Source: Paracamarosporium sp. OC-R06-R3 (Eukaryota > Ascomycota > Dothideomycetes > Pleosporales > Didymosphaeriaceae). Taken from it: a stretch of 64,000 bases of DNA. Within the stretch, counting starts at the first letter, position 1, and each line of letters opens with the position of its first letter. The stretch spans positions 288,296-352,295 of the forward strand of contig JACVRA010000248.1 of NCBI GenBank assembly GCA_019828545.1, in the 5' to 3' direction. The notes under the pieces were generated by a model, which was given only the letters and a program-made list of their open reading frames with translations, was not told the origin of the DNA and ran no database searches. Positions 34,071 through 47,095 of this stretch are shown here, piece by piece. A program made the translations under genes and the position numbers.

Positions 34071-35933
34071 CTACCATTGCTCCCGCCTCGAAATAAGCAC
34101 CCGAACATCCTTCACCGGCTTCTTCACCCCCGTCCCCGGAACCATATCCGGCAACTCCCACGTCCCACTCGCCGGCTTCACATCCCACATACCCATAATC
34201 GCCGCCCCCAGCACCATAATCTCCTTCTCCGCAAACGTCCTCCCTTTACACATAGCGCTCCCCATCCCCCAAGGCTTCAACGCCCCATACCTCGCCACCA
34301 CCTTCCCAGTCGACGCGCTCGTCTCCAGGAACCGCCCCGGATCAAACCGCTCTGGCTCCCGATACACAGCCGCATCGTGGTTCGCGAGCGACAACGGCGC
34401 AGACACAAACGACCCAGCCCTAAGTTCGAACTCCGTCTCGCCGTGCGCGAAATGCACGGGGCGCGCAACGTGCCGGATGGACGTGACGTCGTTGACGAGG
34501 CGGTACGTCTCGAAGACGCACGCCTTGAGCACCTGGCACTTGGACACGGCCTGGACATCGAGCGTGAGCAGCTGCGTCGGCGTCGTCGCGGACGTGCCCA
34601 GGTGCGGCGCTGTCTCCTCGCGGATCCGGGAGAGCAGGCCCGGCGTCGAGTACACGTACATCAGCAGCCAGAAGAGCACGGGCTGCGTGTTTGCGTTCTG
34701 GCCCCAGAGGATGGTCAGGTCGCAGGTGCCGCGCTCGGAGAAGGCCCAGCCGTGCGCCGTGTACGTTTTGCTGCGGGAGAGCGCGGTTTCGCTGACGTCG
34801 GAGAGGTCGGCGTCGAAGTCGATGGCGTCGCCGCGCTGGTGCTGGTCTATACGCTGGTAGAGGGCGGCTAGTTCGGCGATGAGGCGTGTGCGGGCGGCGA
34901 GGCCTTGCTTGACTATCTTGAGGCGTGCCCAGGTAGGGACTCCAATCACTAAAGCGGGGGCTCAAAGTCAGTCATGTTCGAGGATGAAAGGAGTAGGTGG
35001 GTGGGGGTAGATATCTTGGGCAGCAGTCACTGTCTGAAGACTCCAGACGTAGATGGGAAGTCTGGGGTTTCACACAATTGCCAGCACGAGGCCCAACTTT
35101 GCACCCTGGGAGCGCGTACTTAACAGCGGAAACAGGTCGTTGTCGAAGGTCCACAGGTCCGGGAGGAGATCCGTGTACCTTTTGAAGAAGTCACTGCCGT
35201 AGAGCTGCGGGATGGCGATGCAGGCGCCGAAGTCCCGCGTCAGGCTCTGCAGATCTGCTTCTACGCTTTGGATGCCGTCGACGGTTCTCACGCACGTGTT
35301 TGCGGAGCGTTCGTGCCAGCTCATGCCCTCGCGCAAGGGCGAGAACGTCACGAAGGCGTTTACCTGCGGGGGGATGTCTGCGCGGTCGAGGGCAGCTGTC
35401 GAGGCTGCGTCGTTGAGGAAGAGCTTTTCGATGGGCGTCATGAGGCTTTTCCAGGAGGCGTGGGCTTTGTTTTCCAGGGCTAGGGAGTCTACGGCGCCGA
35501 AGACGCGGGTTAGTAGGGTGTAGTGGACTGGGCCGGCGATTATGGAACCTGCTGAATGCGCAAGCAAACGGTCCATGTGTGGTGGGTCGATGAGGATCTG
35601 GTGCTTGGATGTGAGGCCGAATAGAGAGCCATCGTTTCGTCGGAGTGCAGAGCTGGTGTCACGTGTGTTAATAGTTGATGCCGGTTAGGATGTTAGTGAT
35701 GTGTGCGCTCACAGAATACGGCGACCAGTTCCATTCTTGGGGAGAAGGTAGGAGGTCAGCGCCACTTCCAGCGTTGCCCAGACTGGGAACAGATTGCGCG
35801 GTTGAGATTTGTTCAGGAGCCGGTAGGTGAATGCAAGAGCGCTGATAATGACGAAGGCCGTGAGTATCGCTTGGGAACTAGACTGTCCTGACAGAACGCG
35901 CTGCAGGGTGTCAATCCACGCAGAGAGGGCCAT
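34071..35933 (-). CDS. cytochrome P450 monooxygenase
   Basis: Three exons, read as 35933-35713, 35652-35120 and 34948-34071. The introns are 60 and 171 nt, giving 543 residues. An N-terminal anchor (ILTAFVIISALAFTYRLL) places it on the ER. The I-helix reads LWGQNANTQPVLFWLL, the K-helix ExxR is ETYR, the PERF-type motif is EPERFDPGRF, and the haem loop is PWGMGSAMCKGRTFAEKE with the axial cysteine near residue 484. The W-G-M-G form and the NTQP I-helix without the usual acid-Thr pair resemble the CYP7/CYP8-like fungal group rather than CYP51 or CYP52. The substrate cannot be inferred; there are no biosynthetic neighbours, so it is not an obvious secondary-metabolite cluster. The 171-nt intron is longer than its neighbours and its 5' limit is the least certain join. 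Confidence 0.88.
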
Positions 35934-36670
35934 TGTTTGGTTTTTGGATGAGCGTGGCCTGCAATTGACTATGTAACCTTGGATTGCGAGTCCTCAACCT
36001 TCGTAGCTCTTCGAACTTGGTAGTAATTGGCGTTGAGTGTTGTTTCTGTGGTGCTTTCAGCTGGTATACGAGCCTCTTACGCCCCTATACAGGAATAGCT
36101 AGTGCCAAGTCTCATGTAGGCCAGCAAACCAGCCAATGAGATTAGGTCATGTGCTAGCGCATGCGGTAGCGAAAGGTCCTAGCGATCGGAGACTAGTCCT
36201 TCTAGGTGATTATCTAAGTGAGTCTATTCTAAATTTCCATAACTAAACTATTCAAACAACGTAGAGTTTTGCTCATAATGTTTAAGCCAAGCTCCAATCA
36301 CTACCAATCTCTCGTCATACAGACCCATTTTTACGACCTTTTCTGTCTTCTGATTCGCTTTCAGCTCCCCCTGGTCAAACGTTATGAACAAAACTCTACA
36401 GTAACACTGAGCAAAAAGGTCTTAAAGAAATGACAAGCCAACCACGCCATTCGCACCGAAAGATATCCCAAGAAACATCCTAAAAAACATCTATTCCTCA
36501 CGACAGACAGCACCCGAGCAGTCCCAAAAGGCAAACAGAACCGTAGTCCAACATCCTACATGACCCCTAGCGATCCTACACATATAATACAACCGCACAT
36601 CCCCCTCCCCAAAAAAAAAATCAAAGCATGACGATCCCCATCACAACACAAATCCCACGCCACCACCCCC
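35934..36670. other. P450 promoter and neighbour's 3' flank
   Basis: AT-rich, with no gene recognised. It probably contains the P450 promoter. Confidence 0.4.
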
Positions 36671-37060
36671 TCAACACGCAACTCCACCTCCCCCTCCATC
36701 TCCCCCACCACCACCACCGCCGCCGCCGCCGCCACCATCCCCACCAAACAACGCACCCCCACCACCCAACGCCTCGCCCACCGCCCCCCCAATGTTCCCT
36801 ATTTTCCCATACTTCTTCTCCTTCTTGCCCTGCTGCGCATACGGTCTAGGAGCGTACCCAGGATGCGCGGCGTACGCCGCCTGGTTTCCATACGGGGGAT
36901 GCGAAGCGTAAGCTTGGTATGAGTTGTGGTATGGTGTATGTTGTTGTGGGTATGGTTGTGGTGCGTATTGTTGTTGTGGGTACGCGGGGTGGGATGTGTG
37001 CGGGTGATGTTGGTGGTGTGGGTAGTGGGAGGGGGCAGGCTTAGAGGTGGTGCAGCCCAT
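36671..37060 (-). CDS. small MGC-type putative lipid-anchored protein with poly-Gly tail
   Basis: A 129-residue single-exon frame. It begins MGCTTSK: Gly2 and Cys3 followed by Thr/Ser/Lys match a dual N-myristoylation plus palmitoylation signal, as on membrane-tethered signalling proteins. Residues 8-75 are rich in His, Pro, Tyr and Gln (repeats like HPHTSHPAYPQQQYAPQPYP). A basic patch GKKEKKYGKIGNIGG follows, then a glycine-rich tail with a run of about 12 Gly ending VAC. No domain is recognised. The acylation motif and ordered composition make it likely to be a real gene, but its function is unknown. The low-complexity CCACC-rich opposite strand also gives open frames, so some doubt remains. 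Confidence 0.6.
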   Translation of the reverse strand: MGCTTSKPAPSHYPHHQHHPHTSHPAYPQQQYAPQPYPQQHTPYHNSYQAYASHPPYGNQAAYAAHPGYAPRPYAQQGKKEKKYGKIGNIGGAVGEALGGGGALFGGDGGGGGGGGGGGGDGGGGGVAC

Positions 37061-38392
37061 TGTTGGTGTGTTTTGTTTTTTGTGTGGTGGGGGGAGGACT
37101 GGTGGTGTGGTGATGGTTCTGAGTGGGAGAGGGGGTATGGTGTTTATTCCAATTGAAAAAAAAATGTTATCTTTTGAGTGTTTGTGAAAAGACCGTTAGA
37201 CTTTCGGTCTCAGACGATAGATAGATGTATGTATGTACATGAATGCGATAAAACGGCGTCTGCTCGCCTGCCTTATATATCCAAGACCCTCCGCATTGTC
37301 GTAACCAGCTGTGCAAGTACCTTTCTGCGATATAACGTCATTTCCCTTAAACACTCGTGTAAAAAGCTTGCTTAGCGACAAGCTGGAGATGTTCGCGTCC
37401 GTGGGTTGTCTTGGACAGTATTACTGCCTCTTGCGGCGACGATCGGCGTGGCGCGGGGGCGGAGCAAGGCTTAGAAACGCTGCATGGCGGCGTAGCGGCC
37501 GTTTTGTAGATGCGCATCGTTGTGGGTGTTTGAACGCTTTTGGAAAAGCTGGGACTTGCGACTGCACTGAAGGGATGCTGCGTTGGCATCACATGGCTCC
37601 TTGTATTTCCCAAGCCGAAGGCGGCAAGTAACTTCAAAATTGCCACAAAGCAAGCACCCTCACTCGAAGAACAACATGCTCAATTCGCACGATACAAGTA
37701 CGTACATGCAACGTTCGCGCAATCGACGCTCACAAACCCACACTCACAACTCCAGCACAGAAGACTTCTTTTCTAGCTATCCAGCACAAGCACCTAGAAG
37801 CGCTGCTCCTCACCCCTGAAAAGCAAAACCGCAGTAAATGCCCAATCCACCAAATGCCCCTCCCCCACCATCCTCGCCCTTCAGAACATAAAAACAACTG
37901 TCCGCACTGCATTGTACTTTGGCACATTGCCGCAACAGCCAGGGCTGCTTGCTCCGCTTACCAAGAAAGAAAAATCAAAGCAAGCAAAGTTGCAACACGA
38001 AGCGAAGCAAAACATCGAGACAAGACGTGCGCGAGTCTCCAAAAAGACGCCAGGGCATTTTGCCGCCCAGCCCGGCCCAGTCCCATCGTGAAAACCCTCC
38101 CTCTTTCTTCGCATTCAAAACAAAAAGATATATAAGACTCAGCCACCGGGGCAGTGATGATACATATGTGAGTGAGCAAAACGCCGTGTGGAAACATGCG
38201 CCAAAGCAGGGCAGGTAAGTTGCTTAATCGTGCCAAGGCAGTAACGTAGATAGCGATGTATGACGGTATTAGATTTGGTGATATGGTATGACATGGTAGT
38301 AGTTTGTGGTCGTAGACGTCGTGGAGCCGCAGGTATACATAGCAAGGCGGCACAGATTAAGTATAGGGGTCGTTAGGTGGCAGTTGTGGGAA
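37061..38392. other. 1.3-kb gene-free stretch
   Basis: This contains the promoter of the small MGC protein on its left and the 3' UTR of the adenylate cyclase on its right. Overlapping frames of up to 131 codons lack motifs. Confidence 0.45.
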
Positions 38393-41300
38393 TCAGGCAG
38401 AAGCAAACTGTGAAGCTGCCTCGTCTTTGAACTGCTGCAGCTCGGCGAGTTGGAGCTGGAGCTCGCTGATGATGTCGGACATGGGGCAGGCTTGCTGCAA
38501 GAGCGGTGCTTGTCCAAAAGGTCGGACCATGTGTCGGAGAGCTAAGGTAGTCGCGCACGTCTGGGTCCTATTAGCGCCTGTCCAAGTCCGACATACAACA
38601 TAGAAGATAAACATACCTCAATTCTTGAAATCTGATGCTCAACAAAATTGATCAAGAATCTGTCTGTGATCTCGCCTCCCCTATTCTTCATTCTTTCCAG
38701 CAGAGCCGTCTCTGGTGGCTTCAGCTCGTGAGATTCGGGATTCTCCAAGGTGCTACATAACATCTCTAGACGAAGACTGACATTCCAGAGATCCCAGACG
38801 TTTTCAGTGTCAATGGTAAGCTGGCTGCCCGGCATCTTCTGCCCGACTCCTGGACCAGATGCCTGCGCGGACTTTTGTTCCAGTTGTCGTTGCACTTCGA
38901 GACGGCTGGCCAGAGAATGTGGGTACATCAGGTAGATGTATTCGGGATTTTCAAGACCCTTCAAGCGGCGCTCACCCAAGTCCTTTACTTCGAAACCCTG
39001 GCTGCTTAGCGAACGCAGCTCTTGACGAATCGCCTGGGACAACTGGTCATCGCCGAATTGCTCCTCTGAACCTGTCGAGTTGCTTCGATCACCCTCAATG
39101 TGAGTCTCGAGAAGCCGTTGGATCTCTGCTATAAAATCTGAGGACACTGTAATTTGGCCACCGTCGGCAACAGATGAGATACGCGAAGCTCGGTTGACCA
39201 TCGGGCCGAAATAATCCATACGTTTCGTAACAGGATCGACTTCGCATACTGGTGTACCCCAGTGAATGCCCATACGGACTGAAAGACCGCGAAAGATGAC
39301 GTTGCCGTTGGGGTCGACAACCTCCTGTCCATTAACACTGTTGAGGATCTCTTGAGGCCACGGCACTTCTAGAAGCTGGCTTTGAACCGTAAAGGACCAG
39401 AGAAGGGCCGATGTAACTGTTGGGAAAGCTACCATAAAGGCGTCACCTTCAGTCTTGACTTCATAGCCACCAATGATACGCAATTGCCGACGCATCAGCT
39501 CGTTGTGCATCTTGATGGCCGACCTCATTGCAATTGGATACGTTTCCCACAGAAGAGTAGAGCTCTTAATATCCGTGAAGACCAAGCTGACTTCGCCGGT
39601 TGGAGCATCAACCTCGTTATCCAAACGAGCCAGTTTTGAGTCATTAGGCAAGTTGCGTGCACGCTTACCTTTGGGTCGTAAGAAGAAGTCATCAGGCGAC
39701 CCACTGGGTCCCATTGACATGCTATGAGTCCTGAAACGCGCTCTTTGCTTGCTCTTCAAGTCGCTGACTCCTAGCAGCATGACCGTAATCTTATCCGTGG
39801 CACCAAAGGCAATTGCGAGGTCGCGAAGCTTCTGAGCCGCGCGCATTAGGTCATTCCGCTCCGATCGCGCAACATCGACCGCAAAATCTGGAGTGAGATA
39901 TTCCCACAGTTCTCGGGACGCGACGAGAATCATCTCATCAGTATCACTTAATGTGACATGAGAGATGTGAGGCGAGGCGACAACCGAAGGCGACATGTGT
40001 ACATAGCCAAACGCCCGTGAGACCTCGAGGACATCGTTTAGCTTTCCCTGCCGCGAGACGAATCCACCGGCTTCTCTTATCCGAGCTCGTTCGGAGGTCT
40101 CGGCAGGATCGTGTTTTCGGGTGAGAATCTTCTTGTCGCCGTTCGTTTGAATAAGGAGCGCTTGGGCATCACCCACGTTTGAGAGATACAGCTCCATCTC
40201 TTTGATGTATACCACTGTAGCAACGCTTCCGGAATTCAGATCTTCCTCACCAAGCTCGGGCATTGAACTACGGGGCGGAGACGTAGTGACTACTCCGGCG
40301 GTTTTCTCAATATAATGAGTCGCCGCTAGAGCCAATTCCTTGTTAAGGCCCAAATATGTACGACGAAGTGCATCTACCGGGCTTTCTTGGGGCCGCACCT
40401 TGTCCAATTCCTCTGCGAATCGAATCTTGAAATTATCGTAAAGATATTTCGCAATCTTTGACCCACCCCCAGCAAGGGCTTGGCCATCGAAAAGACCCAG
40501 TACCTGTTCGTCATCGTTGCTTCGGAAACGAGGAATGACCATATCCAGAGTGGAGATGTGCTCGCTCCTTCCTAGGCTATCCGCCATACCGTACGCCATG
40601 GTGCCTACAGCCGAGCCCGCAGTTCGGACTCTCCTGTCTTCGGATTGTTCGGGCACCGAAGGTATCATCATCGTGACATCCATTAGACCCAGCACCCTCA
40701 AATTGATGAGGGAAGTGAAATCAGTAAGATCTCGTCCTTCTCCGCGGCGCATATAGTCTCCACTTGGCTTGATCTCTAAGCGTTTGTTACCAGACAAGTT
40801 CAAGTATTTGAGGTTGTGGTTCCAGTTCCAATTCCAGTCATAGGGCCAGTTCGAGACATTATACTTCAGAGCATTGCTGGCGACATCAAGAATAGCTAGT
40901 TTTGCCACCTTGCCTAGCTCTGCTGGGAGAACTTGGAACTTGTTGCTGTTGATATGTAGTACCTTGAGCGAGCTGACTTCTTCAAGATCTTCAGCTGGTA
41001 AGGATGTCAAATCGTTTCCAGACAGATATAGCTCAGCCAGATGCTGCCATCGCCTAATGGTTCGAGGGGGAATGTCATAGATGAGATTGTATGACAAGTT
41101 CACGATCCTCAACTCAGGTAACAAGCACAGTTCGTCAAAAACATTGTCTTCGAGTCGATTGTCGGCCAAGAAAAGGTGTCGTAAGGATCCAGCAAAGGTA
41201 GTCACCATTCTGTTAGAAAGACTTGAGTCTTTGCGCGAGACTGGCGTCAGAGTACCCTCGGTTGGTGTGCGTGACACGACCGACGGCTTCCTCGCGGTGT

Positions 41301-44300
41301 TGGAGGTACTAGCAGAACCATAAGATGCCATGGAACCCTTACGTTGGTTAGACGCAGAGGTAGATGCCGAACTAAGGTAGCCAGCAGATGCCTGGCTGGG
41401 ACGACGGTTCTGGAAGTCTTCCAGTTTCCCCAACTCTTCATAGCTTGGAGTCTGTCCCAGACCCGGTGTCGACGCTGGCGTTGCACCATCTAGGTTACTC
41501 TCTCCATTCAACGCCGCAGGTGGGGGAGCGTTGCTTGGCTTCGGGAATCCATCGAGCACATTGGAGGATACGTTGAGCGTTTCCAATCGACGCGCATACC
41601 AAATCTCAGCAGGAAGTCTCCCTAAGTTGTTCTCTCGCACGTCCAAATACTTGAGTTCAGCCAGTCGACCGATTTCGGTTGGAAGCTCGTCGAGAGAATT
41701 TCGAGCTACACTCAAATGTTCCAATCTAATAAGCCTGCCGATGCTCGTCGAAAGTGCACTGAAATGGTTCTTGTCCAGAATTAGCTTCGTTAGTCCGGTA
41801 ATTCTAGGAAAAAGATCCTCAGGTAGCGCAGCTAATTTGCCAGAGGCCAGATTGAGAACCGAAAGCGAAGGTACGGATTGACTCATACCAAACCGTGTTA
41901 GTGGATTATGGTTCATGTGCAGGACCCTTATCTTTGGGAAATAGCCTTCGAAAGCTGAGATCGAATTATGACCAATCATTAGATACTCCAATCGTGGTAG
42001 TTGAGACATGACATCCATGCTGTCGAGTGCGTTGAATCTCACGTCGATTTCCCTAAGGTTGATGAGGTTGGACAGTGACGGTGGAAAACTACCAGAGAGC
42101 TTGTTGTTCGTGGCCCATAATCGTTCTAGGCAAGTAAGCTGGCCAATCTTCGGCAGAATGCTTATGGAATTGAAACTGATATCAAGGTCCACGAGTGTTC
42201 GTACGTCGCACAGGAAGTCCGGGAACTCGCTGAGCGAGTTTGAGCTTAGGTTGAGGCTCCTTAGGGCTCGATATTGACCAAAGTATGCTGGCAGCCTCGT
42301 TAACCTGTTGTTGGAAAGCCTCAAACCTTGCAGGCTCTGCAGCCTATGCAGTTGGACCTCCGAGAGGTCTTTTAGGCGGTTGTTAGAAATGTCTAGCATA
42401 GTTAAGCGGCTTGCAAGGCTCAGACTCGCAGGGAGTCGCCTCGCCTCGTTGCTTGTGTACTTGATCTCTCGGAGGTTGGTGCACGCCTGTATGAAATCTT
42501 TGGGTACAGCCAGAGACAAATTCCGCGAAAGATTGAGAGATATTATCTCTGTAGCTTTCTGGTAAAGTGCGATAGGAATCGTAATCAAGTTACGTCCCTG
42601 TAGGTCGATGTGGCTGAACTTTTGCATCTTGGTGAAGCCTGGGTCCTTCCCGAGGCTCGAGTATCCGCTCAACTTTGCTGGGATGAAGGTGAATCGGCAC
42701 AGGTAGCTGTTGTCTTCACGTCCAAGATCTTCCAGACGATCCGAATCAGTGTAGCCTGCTTGTTCAAGTAATCGCTTCTGTATCAATAGGGGCCGCTCTT
42801 TTGCGTCGAGCTGCCGGGAAGTGTCGTGTTTTCGCATCACGATGTGATAGTTGTTAAGCTCATCCTGTAACAAGGTCTTCTTGCCCAGTATCTGGATTAT
42901 CTCAGAGACAGTCGTATTGAGGGTGGCCGAAAGCGTCGCAAATGTTGAGTCGACTCTAAATATGCGGACACAGTACGTTCTGTTGCTGTCTTCTTCCTTG
43001 GACACAGCTTCTGCTTCGTCGAGCTCTGCGTGGGGCGTACCACCCTTGCCTTCTTCTGTGACAACTCCCCAAGATTCAGGAATGTCCCACTTCGCATCGT
43101 CCTTGGACTCTCTTATCCTGTCGTCCGCTCCAAAAGAGGTACTTGGTATCTCACCAATGGGCGTCGCCAAGGGCTGATGCTGAAGATTCACGATGCCCTC
43201 CATAGACTCTAGATTGGTATCGAGGAACCATACGGCGTCATTTTTGTTTGTGTCAGCATTTGCTTCATTGGGATCTTTTCCGGCCGGCTGCTGTTGGTCA
43301 GCAGGAGCAGCGGCAGGTTTTCTATGGCCTGGCCGCGTGAGTGGGAAGCGGCCATGTTCTCGTTTCCCTTCCTTGGCAGATTTATCTTTAGAGTTGTCTG
43401 TCCCCTTTCTCATCTTGGAGCTGAACGTTCCCGGCATGGGATCTGTTGGCTGTTGTTTGGCTGAGTGTACGGAGGGCTGCAACGAAACTTGTGATGATGG
43501 AAGATCTCGCAAGTTTTCTTGGGGTTGTCGGTCTGCCTTTCCTCTGCCCTTGAGGCGGTCCAAGAAACCGCGAGGGCCCTTAGTGGTACTGGGCGATCTC
43601 TGCGACGTTGGATCTCTAGATACTGCACTATACGTGCTGGGGGTCGGGCTTGAAGGGCGGGCAAGTAGATTGGTCTTGGAAGGCAATGCAGATCCGAGCG
43701 ACGTGCCGTACTGACCTTGCTGCTGTGGATCTCGTCGAATGTTGTATGAGGAATCGTCCCGACTTGTGGCGGGTCGTATGGGGTACGGTTGACTTATCTC
43801 GACCCGTTGTTGCCCTTCGGATGCCTTGTTGTCTTCCTTACTTCGGTTGTGGCGATGGCCCGGGAACTTCAGCTTGTGATGATGATGCGAACCCTTGTTC
43901 GACTTGATAGATTGCTGGTCAGCAGACGGTCGGCCATTTTCGCCTTGCGATGAGAGGTCCTGGGAGTTTGAGTCAGCTGCCATTCTTGACGGGTCTGTGG
44001 TTGCGGTTGCGGGCACCACGAGGAAGGCGCGGTGAGCGTCGCCACCAGCTCCACCCGCTCCACTCCCTCACAGCAACACCAATACTGCCGTATCCCACGA
44101 CTCACCTTGTAATCTTGGAATTCCCAAGGCGTTACCTCTGACGAAGGCAACGGCGTCCGCGGCCGTGAACCGACGGGCGAACCGGGTCTGCTGTTGAAGC
44201 TGCTTCCCAAAGTATTGTTTTGCGAGTTTGCGCGGTTTCGCCCTGCGCGCAACGACTGCGACTCTGCCGCATACGGGGCGGCTAAGCTAGTATCCGAATT

Positions 44301-45295
44301 CTGGCGCGAATCCTGAGGGAAATCTTCGCCAAAAACATTCTGTAGCCGCTTGTGGTAGCCTGCCCGAGTTCCGCTCGACTTGGAGCCTGTGCTGCTCACC
44401 GTGGTGGCGCTCGCCATGGACGGCCGCCTGTCGTCTCTCGGAAAGCCCATGCCATCATCTTGGCTCCCCGGACGCGTCAGACGCGGTGACAGCTGGGCAA
44501 TGTCTTCGTTGGAGTCGTTGAAGAAGCTGCCCCAGACGCTAGCGGCCATGGAAGAACCATTGGTGCCCGCCGAAGCCCACGGCGGCGTCGGCGAGGTGGC
44601 GGTGGGCGGGTTCCGCGATATCGACGGTATTCGAGCTCCAGACGTCTCCAGCACAGCCAGCTGTTTTCGGTGATCTCGGAAGTCCCGGTAGTCGTTGGTA
44701 TGCGGGCTGTCCCACGTCGACGATTTGCGCGGTTTGTGGCCGGGGTCCTTTGGTGGAGGAGCGGGCGGAATGGTCCCCGGCGAGATCTCGGATTCCTTTT
44801 CTACCCTGCGTCACGGTTAGCCGAGTGTTCTTGTTGGATGTCTGGTGGTGAGACGGGCGAAGCGAGGCTGGCGCAGGAGCCCGTCTCGCCCCATGTGGTC
44901 TGGCACGGCCATGAAAAAAAGCAGAAGCATGACGGGCTGTGATGGGTGATTGCGTCAATAGCCTTGTGGGGCACGCGGTGGGCAGAATTGTTCAGCTCCC
45001 AGGTACCACCGAGCAGCGAGCAGGGCGCCCTCGGCGCACATTGTCGAGGCGCACGGAGCGCGCAGCTCGCCCACCGCGTCGGCGTGGTTCAATCTACGAC
45101 CAGAAAAAAGCTCAGGCATTCAGGAGACACGTACTGGAAGCTGGGATCCTTTGTGGTCTGCACTGTGACGGGCGTCCCGCGCAGGGAGCTTCGTCCTCCA
45201 AAAGATGGTCGCACCGTGTCATTGGAGCGGATGGATCGCCAGCTCGCGGAGCTTTCGGTGGATCCATGGCGGCCTGCGGGCTCGTTCCTCGTCAT
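38393..45295 (-). CDS. CYR1: adenylate cyclase (Ras-association, LRR, PP2C-like, class III cyclase)
   Basis: Four exons, read as 45295-45135, 44805-44106, 43959-38617 and 38560-38393. The phases close to 2123 residues, a normal size for fungal adenylate cyclase. It makes cAMP from ATP at the plasma membrane and drives PKA. In order: a disordered Ser-rich N-terminus; a Ras-association domain at about 610-710 (YCVRIFRVDSTFATL); some 20 leucine-rich repeats at about 740-1250; a PP2C-like domain at about 1410-1685; a catalytic domain at about 1735-1890 (VSLVFTDIKSSTLLWE, TEGDAFMVAF, then VRMGIHWGTPV and FGPMVNRASRI); and a C-terminal tail suited to CAP binding (MSDIISELQLQLAELQQF). The metal-binding aspartates FTD and EGDAF are present. 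The first join crosses a 329-nt intron and is the least certain; it is supported by phase and by the SFQ/VEKESE junction. Confidence 0.93.
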
Positions 45296-46514
45296 GATCA
45301 GGCTGCACGGGGGGTGAGGCTCGCAATGCGCCGGAGCGTGGGAGGACTTGGGGCGTTGGTGGGCGGGCGGAGTCGAGGAAGGGCTGCAGCCGCAGAAGAC
45401 GCTCAGGACGGCTGCTTCATCGAGGCCGGGGGCGCGGTCGGCTGCACATGGGCGGGTTCGGCGGGGACGCGCGATGGGAGGGCCAGGCAGCGGGCGGCAG
45501 GCAGCTCGAGTTTGGCAGCAGGACAGCGGGCGCGATGCAGAGGGTCGTGGTGTCTGTGGTCGACGATGAGGAGTTGCAGGCGGCTCCACCACGACGACGG
45601 ATGCTCGCTCGCTCACGGCCCTTCATCCGCCACCTGCTGGCCGCCGGGGTCCAAGCAGCCACGCTCGGCGCAACGAGGCCCAGAACGGCACCGCAGAGGC
45701 GCGCCGCTACCGTGTCTCTTTGTGCGCGGTGGGCCACTGAGACGGGCCGGAGGCGGCTGCGCGCGACACGCACTGCCGCTGCCTCTGCCGCTGCCTCTCT
45801 GCCTGCGCGCTGGCCTGCGCGGGCGCGGCTGCTAGCGACAAGCGTCGCATCCCCATCCCCGCCTTTGGAGGAGCCACATGGTGGCGCCCAAACGCTCGAG
45901 CGCGGGCACCACCACGCCCATGGCTGCCAGTGCCTCGCCCACTATTGCTCCGGCCATGGCCAACGTCTTCGCAGCAAGCGGTGCGGGCCCGTCGATGCTG
46001 GGGGAATCGCTCTCGCACGCTGCACGTCTAGGGTTGCTGTTGGACTGCGACGCCCTCCCATTCTTCCCGCCGCACCCAATCATCTGCACTCCACCACGAG
46101 CTGCCCAATTCACCTGAGACACGCCGACCTCGCACACAGCTTCTATTTCCGCGCTGGACGCCTGCCGCCCTGCAACGCCTGCCGCACACCTCCCACTTCT
46201 CAACCACCATCCATCTCGGTGCGTACAAGCAAGCCGCAGCACAGCAACCCACGTAGACAGATAGATAGTCCCCGGCGCCCAACGCAGCACGCACACGCTC
46301 CAGTCCCGCACTGCACTGCACGCAATAAATAAACTTTGCAGCACGCGTTTCGCGCATCGTCCAACAACAGTGCCATCCATTCGTCTGTGTGCCTGCTATC
46401 GGACCTTTAGCACGGCCCAAACGCCCGGCTTTCGGCTGCCATGCCACGTGGTGCCCGCTTGCCATGCCGGCTGCTCTCCGATGTCTATCTGCGTTGCGTA
46501 CCCTCATGACAATT

Positions 46515-46535
46515 CATCTGATCTGATCTGATCTA
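46515..46535. repeat. pentanucleotide microsatellite (TCTGA)n
   Basis: About four copies in a row, followed by imperfect GGGAC and GGCTT repeats up to about 46585. Confidence 0.8.
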
Positions 46536-47000
46536 GACGGGATGGGACGGGACAGGACTCGGCTTGGCTTAGCTTGGCTTGATACGACATGAATGACGCA
46601 GATAGCTCTCTCTTCCTCTCTCTCTCCGTGCTACGTCCATCCGTCCCCCTCAAAAAAGAGCAATTACCCTTGTTCCGTCCCCGGATACACCGCTCCGCTC
46701 CAAGCGTACACATCCACCCTCCCACCCGTAGAAAAGACAAAAAAAAAAAAAGAACATGAAGAGCTGTAGAAAAAAAAAGCCAAAGACGCACTCGGCGTGC
46801 GGATATTACAAAAGCCCTTGTCACTCACTCACTACCGCCCACTAAACCACCACTAATTCCATAGCCGTGAAGTGAAGCAAAAGAGAACCCTTATTATCCT
46901 TACTTACCCCCGGTAGTATCATACAAAGAGTGCATGCATAACAGAAACATAAACATACATCGTCGTCGTCGGCTCGAGCGCCGGACGTCGCCCCCTCCTG

Positions 47001-47026
47001 CTTGCCTGCCTGCCTGCCTGCCTGCA
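47001..47026. repeat. tetranucleotide microsatellite (TGCC)n
   Basis: About six copies of TGCC/CTGC in the 3' flank of NAF1. Confidence 0.85.
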
Positions 47027-47095
47027 CACCTGCCTGTCGACTTACGTTCATGTTACCTATCCCGGGCTAACTTGGTAGTCGTGAAGACCCCCGCA

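Larger units (their letters stand above)
45296..47095. other. 1.8-kb upstream region of adenylate cyclase
   Basis: Long GC-rich frames (nearly 300 codons) cross 44.9-46.3 kb on the plus strand. They overlap each other in several frames, are Arg/Ala-rich and have no motif. I read this as promoter and 5' leader DNA of the cyclase gene, then the 3' flank of NAF1. Purine/pyrimidine tracts and two microsatellites lie on the right side. Confidence 0.45.

Noticed and set aside
33927..34871. 314-codon plus-strand frame
   Set aside because: A shadow of the P450 third exon; Arg/His/Pro-rich with no motif.
44939..46332. Plus-strand frames of nearly 300 codons upstream of adenylate cyclase
   Set aside because: They overlap one another in several frames, are Arg/Ala-rich, have no motif, and cross the cyclase first exon on the other strand.
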